Shown here in pieces: positions 6,217 through 10,549 of a stretch of 10,549 nt of DNA. Both the position numbers and the translations under genes were made by a program. How positions within the stretch are numbered: the stretch's first letter is position 1; each line of letters opens with the position of its first letter. A model generated the notes under the pieces. That model did no database searches and had not been told where the DNA came from. It was given only the letters and a program-made list of their open reading frames with translations. The DNA is from Verrucomicrobiota bacterium (GTDB lineage Bacteria > Verrucomicrobiota > Verrucomicrobiia > Limisphaerales > AV2): the NCBI GenBank assembly GCA_003219345.1, contig QHOP01000166.1, positions 1 to 10,549 on the forward strand, read 5' to 3'.

Positions 6217-6928
6217 GCGTCTCATGGCGCACGATGAAGTACGGCGGCTTGTTCGCCTCCACCGCCTCCCCATCGCGCCAGTTCCAAAGTTCGCGCAGGA
6301 TCGCCAGACCGCGGCGGTCGAGTTTGTCCGCCCCTTTCACGCGCCAGATCTGATCGGGGTCCGTCACCCGTAATTCGGCGCACTCCCGCACCAGCCGCGC
6401 GCAACTCTCCTGGTGCCAGCTCAACCGCTTTTTTTCTTCCAGTCGGGCCTTGAGCAGAGCGGACAGCGGCTGTAGATAACGAGTGTCGTTGCGGGCGTAA
6501 TTGATCATCCGTTCTGTCAGCGGGCGGCGCGCCCAGTCAGCGGTCTGCGGTCCTTTCTCCAACTGGACTCCCAATAGTTTTTCCACGAGGTCCGTCAGAC
6601 CGAATTCGGTGAATCCAAGCAGACGCGCTGCCAGCATGGTGTCGAACACCGACTTTGGCACAAAGGCGTAAGCGCGTCGCAACAAACGCAGGTCGTAATC
6701 CGCGCCGTGCAAAATCAGTTCCCGTCCTCGCAACACATCCAGGAACGCGGAGAGGTCCAACGCCGCGAGCGTGTCGATCAGTTCATCGGCCCCGGGCAGA
6801 CTGATTTGGATGAGACAGAGCTTTTCCGGATACGCGTGCAGACTGTCGGCTTCGGTATCGAGCGCCAGCCAGTCCGCCGCCTGAACACGCGGCAACAAAC
6901 CAGCGAGTTTTTCATCGCTGTCAATCAC
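5885..6928 (-). CDS. rnd: Ribonuclease D (DEDDy 3'-5' exoribonuclease with HRDC domain), altered C-terminus
   Basis: Trims the 3' ends of tRNA precursors and other structured RNAs in the cytoplasm. The 347-residue product has the complete DEDDy exonuclease domain: Exo I D24-x-E26 (LALDTEAD), Exo II D79 (HGADYDLRLL), Exo III Y144 and D148 (YARNDTRYL). An HRDC domain spans about 205-275 (LAILRELWNWRDGEA ... PPYFIVRHETLIALA). The tail RRDDRAAELGIDPTLIASRATLGAL (309-331 region) is typical. From memory, homologues then carry a further 20 or so residues ending in a Trp-Gln-Arg segment. Here the last residues (LLQTRSPSNTPFPQ) are antisense to the conserved end of rlmI, so the native C-terminus appears lost. 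Catalysis should be intact. The start is GTG at 6926-6928. The frame stays open upstream without an ATG, and the Val-Ile-Asp context fits the family, so GTG is the best start. A TTTACT hexamer lies 6 nt before it. Confidence 0.92.
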   Translation of the reverse strand: MIDSDEKLAGLLPRVQAADWLALDTEADSLHAYPEKLCLIQISLPGADELIDTLAALDLSAFLDVLRGRELILHGADYDLRLLRRAYAFVPKSVFDTMLAARLLGFTEFGLTDLVEKLLGVQLEKGPQTADWARRPLTERMINYARNDTRYLQPLSALLKARLEEKKRLSWHQESCARLVRECAELRVTDPDQIWRVKGADKLDRRGLAILRELWNWRDGEAVEANKPPYFIVRHETLIALADAAAQGKTVSSLLPPGLPSRRREGVLAGVERASQLPESQWPQRHRSSGHRPSAAEKRRYDVLRQRRDDRAAELGIDPTLIASRATLGALNALLQTRSPSNTPFPQ

Positions 6929-7089
6929 ACGCCAAGTAAAGCGTGAGTCCGAGACAGAACGAAAGTTTGATTGTGGAAAAAATGAGTGAATACGAGAGCC
7001 AGGGCAGTGGTTCAGTTTAGTGCGGCGCGGCTACCCATGAACCGGAGCGCGCACGGTCCCGGTCCTCACCGGCCATGAACCATCAGCTT

Positions 7090-7185
7090 CGTAGCAGCCG
7101 ACGTGAGGAGGCTCTGGCTCAATTCCGCGTTCCGCACTCCGCACTCCGCATTTGAAAAGTGAGCCTCCTTACGTCGGCTGCTACG
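7090..7185. repeat. 25-bp inverted repeat related to the 2848-2945 element
   Basis: Arms 7090-7114 and 7161-7185 pair over 25 bp with a single mismatch (G-T wobble in RNA) around a 46-nt loop. The arm core GTAGCAGCCGACGTGAGGAG shares GTAGC-GCCGACGTGAG with the arm of the 2848-2945 repeat (GTAGCCGCCGACGTGAGTC), so both appear to be members of one dispersed family. Unlike that element, each arm does not fold well alone. Confidence 0.75.
7123..7150. repeat. Four tandem 7-bp units (YTCCGCR)
   Basis: TTCCGCG, TTCCGCA, CTCCGCA, CTCCGCA follow each other exactly within the loop of the 7090-7185 inverted repeat. This is a short slippage-prone tract and could vary in copy number between strains. Confidence 0.7.
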
Positions 7186-7273
7186 GTCCATCGTCCCAAT
7201 GCGTTCCCGACGAAGCTTGACTCGCGCCTTCAAAACGAGATTCAATTTGCCAACGCCGACCGCTGTTACGCAC

Positions 7274-8263
7274 ATGAACCTGACCACGGCCTTTTCGGCA
7301 TCCGCGGAACAAAACGCAAGAAAAACGGCTGTTTTCTGGGGTGACTGCGAGTATTCGTACGAAAGACTGCGGGCACAATCCTGCTGGCTGGCTGCCCGCC
7401 TGCATGAGGACTTCGGTGTGCGCCCGCACGACCGCGTCGGCCTCTGGCTGAAAAATTGCCCCGAATTCATCAGCGCGATTTTTGGGGTGCTGCAAGCCGG
7501 CGGTGTCGTCGTGCCCATCAATAATTTTCTGAAGCCTGCTGAAGTGAGCTATATCCTGTCGGACGCCGGTGCGAACGTGCTGATCGCCGAAGCCGCCACA
7601 GGGGACGAACAGGCTCAACTGGCCGCGAAGTTGCCTGAGCTGAAATTCTTCAAAATCGAGGAATTCGCCGACGCGCCGGCCCTGGTAACGGTCGAACCAG
7701 CTTCGGCCAGGCGCACAGAGTCCGATCTGGCCTTCATCATTTACACGTCTGGCACGACTGGCAGACCCAAAGGCGCGATGCTTTCACACGGCAACCTGCT
7801 CTGCAACGTGGAGAGTTGCCGCCAGGTGTTGGAAGCAGTCGCGCTGGATCGCTTTGTTGTGCTCTTGCCGATGTTTCACAGTTTCATGCTTTGTGTCGGC
7901 GTCATGCTGCCGATGACCACGGGCTGCTCGGTCGTCCTCATCAAATCACTGCATCCCGCCAAAAACGTCGTTCAGGAAATAATCTGCCGCCAGGCGACGA
8001 TTTTGCCGGCGATTCCCCAGTTTTTCCGCGCCCTCGCCAACGCGCACGTTCCTCCGGACATCCCTTTGCGGATCTGCATCAGCGGCGCGGCTCCGTTGCC
8101 GGTCGAAATCCTGAAGGAGTTCAACGGCAAGTTTCCCATTCCGCTGATTGAAGGTTACGGTTTGAGCGAAGCCAGTCCGGTCGTGGCGATGAACCCAATT
8201 CACGGTCCGTGGAAAGCCAGCCAGATCAGGTCGGCGAGATTTGCGTGCGCGGCGGCAACGTGA
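7274..8263 (+). CDS. Long-chain acyl-CoA ligase (AMP-forming), N-terminal fragment of a broken gene
   Basis: N-terminal 329 residues of an ANL-superfamily fatty acid-CoA ligase, which adenylates a fatty acid with ATP and then transfers it to CoA. The ATG at 7274 gives the typical family start (MNLTTAF, then AVFWGDCEYSYERL); the earlier ATG at 7199 would add a basic, unrelated 25-residue leader encoded by repeat DNA. Visible motifs: core A3 YTSGTTGRPKG (157-167), MFHSF (200-204), SGAAPLP (270-276) and A5 GYGLSEASP (294-302). The frame is right up to GPWK (311-314), after which it reads 15 non-homologous residues to a TGA at 8261-8263. The remainder of the enzyme lies in another frame from about 8221. 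Without the C-terminal subdomain this fragment should not complete the reaction. Confidence 0.85.
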   Translation: MNLTTAFSASAEQNARKTAVFWGDCEYSYERLRAQSCWLAARLHEDFGVRPHDRVGLWLKNCPEFISAIFGVLQAGGVVVPINNFLKPAEVSYILSDAGANVLIAEAATGDEQAQLAAKLPELKFFKIEEFADAPALVTVEPASARRTESDLAFIIYTSGTTGRPKGAMLSHGNLLCNVESCRQVLEAVALDRFVVLLPMFHSFMLCVGVMLPMTTGCSVVLIKSLHPAKNVVQEIICRQATILPAIPQFFRALANAHVPPDIPLRICISGAAPLPVEILKEFNGKFPIPLIEGYGLSEASPVVAMNPIHGPWKASQIRSARFACAAAT

Positions 8264-8682
8264 TGCAAGGTTACTGGAACCAACCTGAGGAAAGCACCAA
8301 GGCGCTGCGCGCAGGGTGGCTTTTGACAGGCGACGTCGGTTACCGCGACAGGGATGGATACCTTTTCATCACTGACCGCAAGAAAGACATGCTGCTGGTC
8401 AATGGCATCAACGTTTATCCCCGTGAAATTGAGGAGGTCATCTATCAATTCGCCGGAGTAAAAGAGGCCGCCGTGGTTGGCCAGCCCGATCCGCGCAAAG
8501 GCGAGCAACCGGTCGCTTTCGTTGCGCTGAACGAGGGCGTGACGCTCGACGAGAAGGCGCTCCTGCACTTTATTCGCAGCAAACTGGCGGATTACAAGGT
8601 GCCGCGCCGGATTACGATCCTTCCTGCTCTGCCACGCAACGCGACCGGTAAAGTTCTAAAAACGGCCCTTCGCGAGCTTTAG
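8209..8682 (+). CDS. Long-chain acyl-CoA ligase (AMP-forming), C-terminal fragment of a broken gene
   Basis: This frame supplies the rest of the ligase: GEICVRGGNVMQGYWNQPE (residues 9-27), the ATP-binding A7 motif TGD (40-42), the A8 hinge DRKKDMLLVNGINVYPREIE (56-75) and the end motif A10 with its catalytic Lys in PRNATGKVLK (143-152). Homology begins at about 8221, not at the ATG at 8209, which is encoded within the upstream fragment. Compared with the family, about 25-30 residues between GPWK and QVGEIC (usually a Ser-Ile-Gly-Leu-Pro segment and a short Asp/Gly-rich loop) are missing. The simplest reading is one out-of-frame deletion in a single gene spanning 7274-8682. No other stop or shift is seen in either part, so the event is recent or an assembly error. 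Confidence 0.85.
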   Translation: MESQPDQVGEICVRGGNVMQGYWNQPEESTKALRAGWLLTGDVGYRDRDGYLFITDRKKDMLLVNGINVYPREIEEVIYQFAGVKEAAVVGQPDPRKGEQPVAFVALNEGVTLDEKALLHFIRSKLADYKVPRRITILPALPRNATGKVLKTALREL

Positions 8683-8687
8683 GAATC

Positions 8688-8704
8688 CGGTTCAAGCAGA
8701 ACCG
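8688..8704 (+). terminator. Weak hairpin after the ligase gene
   Basis: CGGTTC-AAGCA-GAACCG: a 6-bp stem with a 5-nt loop starting 5 nt after the TAG, followed by TTAAAT rather than a T-tract. It is only a weak terminator candidate. Confidence 0.25.
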
Positions 8705-8816
8705 TTAAATCGGCTCGTGACGCTTGGAAATGCGACCCCGGCACCATGGATTATCCTGTTTACTGCCAACACATTATATCGGCGTGACTTGAGCTTTTGG
8801 AGATTGGTTTTCCCAG

Positions 8817-8846
8817 TTGACGCTCGCAACAAGCGGCCCTTAAGCT
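8817..8846 (+). promoter_or_regulatory. Possible promoter for the zinc ribbon-NDK pair
   Basis: TTGACG (8817-8822, 5 of 6 to TTGACA), an 18-nt spacer and TAAGCT (8841-8846, only 3 of 6 to TATAAT). The -35 box is good and the -10 box poor, so this is tentative. It would give a leader of about 43 nt before the ATG at 8896. Confidence 0.25.
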
Positions 8847-8884
8847 AGAAGCACATTAATAGACCGCCGCGGGCGTGTTTTCTC

Positions 8885-8889
8885 AGGAG
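8885..8889 (+). promoter_or_regulatory. Shine-Dalgarno AGGAG that fixes the start of the zinc ribbon gene
   Basis: AGGAG lies 6 nt before the ATG at 8896 and decides for that start over the in-frame GTG at 8875. It is the only strong Shine-Dalgarno in front of any gene in this window. Confidence 0.75.
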
Positions 8890-8895
8890 CTTTTT

Positions 8896-9084
8896 ATGGC
8901 TGAAGGTTATTGTGTTAAGTGCAAAGCAAAGAAGCAAATTGTCGATGCCGTTGAGGAGTTGATGAAGAATGGCCGAAAAGCCATCAAGGGCAAATGCCCG
9001 ACCTGCGGCACGGTGATGTTCAAAATCCTCGGCGGCAAGGCAGCGCCCAAGGCCGCCGCTGCCCAGGAAACTCCATCTGCCTGA
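8896..9084 (+). CDS. Small zinc ribbon protein (DUF5679-type)
   Basis: A 62-residue protein. Four cysteines in two knuckles, C6-V-K-C9 (GYCVKCK) and C34-P-T-C37 (GKCPTCG), should bind one zinc ion. Between them is a basic helix/turn with MKNGRKAIKGK, which matches the DUF5679 pattern (YCVKCK ... NGR ... GKCP-CG). From residue 46 on there is an Ala/Lys/Pro-rich, probably disordered tail. The function of DUF5679 is unknown; small basic zinc ribbons often bind nucleic acid or a protein partner, which is inference here. The ATG has a strong Shine-Dalgarno. The ndk gene starts 19 nt after the stop, so the two are probably cotranscribed. Confidence 0.88.
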   Translation: MAEGYCVKCKAKKQIVDAVEELMKNGRKAIKGKCPTCGTVMFKILGGKAAPKAAAAQETPSA

Positions 9085-9086
9085 GC

Positions 9087-9100
9087 GGACGGTCCCGTCC
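9087..9100 (+). repeat. Short palindrome in the 19-nt spacer before ndk
   Basis: GGACGG-TC-CCGTCC fills nearly the whole gap between the zinc ribbon stop and the ndk ATG at 9104. It can form a 5-bp stem with a 4-nt loop. There is no Shine-Dalgarno for ndk, so translation may depend on coupling to the upstream gene. Confidence 0.45.
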
Positions 9101-9103
9101 TGT

Positions 9104-10279
9104 ATGTCGCAAGAACTCGCCTACGTCATCATCACGCCTTATTCCCTTCACAAGTCGCGCACCGGTGGCATCCTGGCTCGATTGATCAGCCGAACCAGCC
9201 TGGAAATGGTGGCAGCCCGTATGTTCGCTCCCGGCCCAGAGTTGGTGCAGGAGTACTCTAAGGTCATCATCTCTGCCAACGACCCGCAGGATCGGCGCAT
9301 TCAGGAGTTGATACGCGACTACATCCTCCAAAACCTTTCGCCCGATCCCAAAACGAAAAAGCGCCGCCGCGTCATGATGCTCATATTCCAGGGTGAAGAT
9401 GCCGTTCGCAAAGTCCGCTCTGTCGTCGGCAACATCAGCCCAGACCGTCGCGGTGGCGAGACGATCCGCGACACCTACGGCGACATCGTCCTCGACGAAC
9501 ACGGCCAGGTCCGCTACTTCGAGCCCGCTGTGCTCGCCGCACCCAACGTCGAGGAGGCCGAATGGAAACTCAAACTGTGGGCGCGCTATTCGGGTACGGA
9601 TGGCGGTCTGGTGGAAGACACGATCTCTTATCCGTCGAACGAAAGACCGGAGCACACGCTGGTTCTCATAAAACCTGACAACTTCCGCTTTCCCACCGGG
9701 CGACCCGGCAACGTCATAGATTTCTTTTCCCGCACCGGCCTTTATATCGTGGCCATCAAGGTGCATCGCATGAGCACCGCTGAAGCCATGGAGTTTTACG
9801 GCCCGATCCGGGAAATCCTGCGCACAAGGTTCAACGACGCAGTGGCGGCAAAAGCGAAAGCGGTCATCGAAAAGGAACTCGGGTTCAAAATCCCGCCCAA
9901 GGAAGAGAAGGCGCTCGGCGATCTTCTCTGCCCGCTGTCGGGCGACCAGCAGTTCGAGAACATCGTCAAGTTCATGTCTGGCCGCGCGCCTAGCGAGTGC
10001 GACGCCGCGACGATCAACCAACCCGGCACGGAGACGTGCATCGCGCTGGTGTACGAAGGTCACGAAGCCATTCGGAAAATCCGGGACGTGCTCGGCCCCA
10101 CGGACCCCTCCAAAGCGCCGCCCGGATCGATCCGTCGGGAATTCGGCTCCACCATCATGGTCAACGCCGCCCACGCCAGCGATTCGCCAGAAAACGCCAA
10201 ACGCGAGATGGGCATTGTCCGAATCGGAAAAGAAAACACCTTCCGTAAAGTTGTCGAAGAGTTTTACGGAAGGCTCTGA
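9104..10279 (+). CDS. ndk: Tandem-domain nucleoside diphosphate kinase (degenerate N-domain, active C-domain)
   Basis: Transfers the gamma-phosphate of ATP to NDPs through a phospho-His intermediate. At 391 residues it is well over twice a normal NDK (about 140). Residues about 5-160 are a degenerate NDK fold: IITP replaces the usual IIKPD (Lys lost), GEDAVRKVRSVVG (97-109) and ETIRDTYGD (119-127) keep the family outline, but the catalytic His is replaced in the EPAVLAAPN segment (140-148). Residues about 183-373 are the catalytic unit: K190 in LVLIKPD, Y232, R327 in KIRDVLGPTDP, R344 in GSIRREFG, N354 and catalytic H357 in VNAAHASDS. An insertion of about 50-60 residues (roughly 244-308) sits between the Tyr helix and the CIALVYEG strand. 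Such long NDKs occur, from memory, in Verrucomicrobiota and relatives. Both key residue sets of the second domain are intact, so activity is expected. Confidence 0.9.
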   Translation: MSQELAYVIITPYSLHKSRTGGILARLISRTSLEMVAARMFAPGPELVQEYSKVIISANDPQDRRIQELIRDYILQNLSPDPKTKKRRRVMMLIFQGEDAVRKVRSVVGNISPDRRGGETIRDTYGDIVLDEHGQVRYFEPAVLAAPNVEEAEWKLKLWARYSGTDGGLVEDTISYPSNERPEHTLVLIKPDNFRFPTGRPGNVIDFFSRTGLYIVAIKVHRMSTAEAMEFYGPIREILRTRFNDAVAAKAKAVIEKELGFKIPPKEEKALGDLLCPLSGDQQFENIVKFMSGRAPSECDAATINQPGTETCIALVYEGHEAIRKIRDVLGPTDPSKAPPGSIRREFGSTIMVNAAHASDSPENAKREMGIVRIGKENTFRKVVEEFYGRL

Positions 10280-10286
10280 CCGGGCG

Positions 10287-10368
10287 GTTGAACCGTTCGA
10301 CCGTTGAAAGGGTAAAGCATTGTATCTCTGCGCCGTGATTCAATCGCGCAACGTGTGAACGGTTCAAC
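10287..10368. terminator. Inverted repeat between convergent ndk and Nudix genes, possible bidirectional terminator
   Basis: GTTGAACCGTTC (10287-10298) and GAACGGTTCAAC (10357-10368) are exact reverse complements, 12 bp, with a 58-nt spacer. The right arm covers the stop codon of the minus-strand Nudix gene; the left arm starts 8 nt after the ndk stop. The left arm is itself near-palindromic (CGGTTGAACCG). There is no T-tract, so a terminator role is plausible only from position. Confidence 0.4.
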
Positions 10369-10549
10369 GCCACAATTCGGGTGAGGTTCGCAGCTTTTGC
10401 AGAAGCTTTTGGTCGGCTGGTGGAAAAGCATATTCGGCCAGTTGCGCGGTCGTGACCCATGCGAACGCCTGGCAACCCAGCGCGCGCGGCTCGTGCCTGA
10501 GCCAGGCGCAGCGATAGAATGTCAAACGGACCGTCTTCTCCGGGTATTC
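10364..10549 (-). CDS. Nudix hydrolase (MutT-type), C-terminal part, runs off the window
   Basis: Reading inwards from the right edge on the minus strand gives 61 residues without a stop, ending TGA at 10364-10366. The sequence begins EYPEKTVRLTFYRCAW, and the end has AFAWVTTAQLAEYAFPPAD followed by QKLLQKL. The pattern YP-TVRL-FY-C and W-V-x(4)-L-x-YxFPPAD is the usual C-terminal half of MutT-like (8-oxo-)dGTP diphosphatases, which clean oxidised nucleotides from the pool. The Nudix box itself lies outside the window. The C-terminal MutT-like domain of a MutY adenine glycosylase is a less likely alternative. The gene is convergent with ndk, 84 nt away. Confidence 0.72.
   Translation of the reverse strand, partial: EYPEKTVRLTFYRCAWLRHEPRALGCQAFAWVTTAQLAEYAFPPADQKLLQKLRTSPELWR

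Larger units (their letters stand above)
6929..7273. other. Non-coding gap of 345 bp between divergent rnd and acyl-CoA ligase
   Basis: I see no credible gene. It serves as the shared upstream region of two divergently transcribed genes. It contains a copy of the 16-mer GGCTACCCATGAACCG (7029-7044, also at 1208-1223), a CCATGAACCAT segment near 7073-7083, a 25-bp inverted repeat (7090-7185) with a 7-bp tandem repeat in its loop, and the 12-mer GTCCCAATGCGT (7193-7204, also at 1179-1190). Confidence 0.6.

Noticed and set aside
7123..7150. Tandem 7-mers as a CRISPR-like array
   Set aside because: The units are contiguous without spacers and only 7 bp long.
7199..7273. ATG at 7199 as start of the acyl-CoA ligase
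   Set aside because: It would add 25 basic residues encoded by DNA next to the inverted repeat. The ATG at 7274 matches the usual family N-terminus.
8775..8780. TATATC as a -10 box
   Set aside because: No acceptable -35 hexamer lies 15-19 nt upstream, so it is not supported as a promoter.
8875..8895. GTG at 8875 as start of the zinc ribbon protein
   Set aside because: The AGGAG at 8885-8889 is correctly spaced for the ATG at 8896 and would lie inside the longer version.
9020..10174. Minus-strand open frame of 384 codons opposite ndk
   Set aside because: Antisense to the NDK catalytic domain; composition rich in Arg/Asp/Val with no motif.

Overview
The window (about 10.5 kb, moderately GC-rich) looks like a chromosomal segment of a Verrucomicrobiota bacterium, probably of the Limisphaerales/Pedosphaera type. 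This is inferred from four things: a Calx-beta surface protein with a C-terminal 'S-DL-W ... RFYRI' module, a two-domain nucleoside diphosphate kinase, a DUF5679-type zinc ribbon, and intergenic stretches packed with GC-rich palindromes. No database search was possible, so the taxonomy is an inference.

Layout, left to right. (1) 2-1069 +, the 3' part of a large extracellular Ig-like/Calx-beta protein. (2) 1070-1502, non-coding, with a hairpin after the stop, a GATTAN-based repeat and a good -35/-10 promoter. (3) 1503-2669 +, a secreted GH5 family glycosidase. (4) 2670-3119, non-coding, a cluster of hairpins including a long BIME-like inverted repeat. (5) 3120-4544 +, a putative lipoprotein with TPR-like segments and visibly AT-richer than its neighbours. 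(6) 4726-6216 +, an RlmI-type 23S rRNA methyltransferase, tail to tail and overlapping with (7) 5885-6928 -, ribonuclease D. (8) 6929-7273, non-coding, with a second long inverted repeat. (9) 7274-8682 +, an AMP-forming acyl-CoA ligase split into two frames by an out-of-frame loss around 8214-8225. (10) 8896-9084 +, a small CxxC/CxxC zinc ribbon protein, followed after 19 nt by (11) 9104-10279 +, a tandem NDK with a degenerate first domain. (12) 10364-10549 -, the C-terminal end of a Nudix hydrolase running off the right edge. The shorter gaps 4545-4725 and 8683-8895 hold no gene I can support.

How the genes relate. This is mostly a set of independent single-gene units. The only likely operon is the zinc ribbon gene plus NDK. 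RNA modification (RlmI), RNA processing (RNase D), nucleotide metabolism (NDK, Nudix) and lipid activation (acyl-CoA ligase) are housekeeping functions. GH5, the Calx-beta protein and the lipoprotein belong to the cell envelope or to polysaccharide use.

I see no defence system, CRISPR array, transposase or tRNA. The most interesting signals are the two gene-damaging junctions (RlmI/RNase D and the ligase), the palindromic repeats shared between distant gaps, promoters placed so close to the start codon that leaderless mRNAs are predicted, and the pseudo-domain NDK coupled to a zinc ribbon protein.
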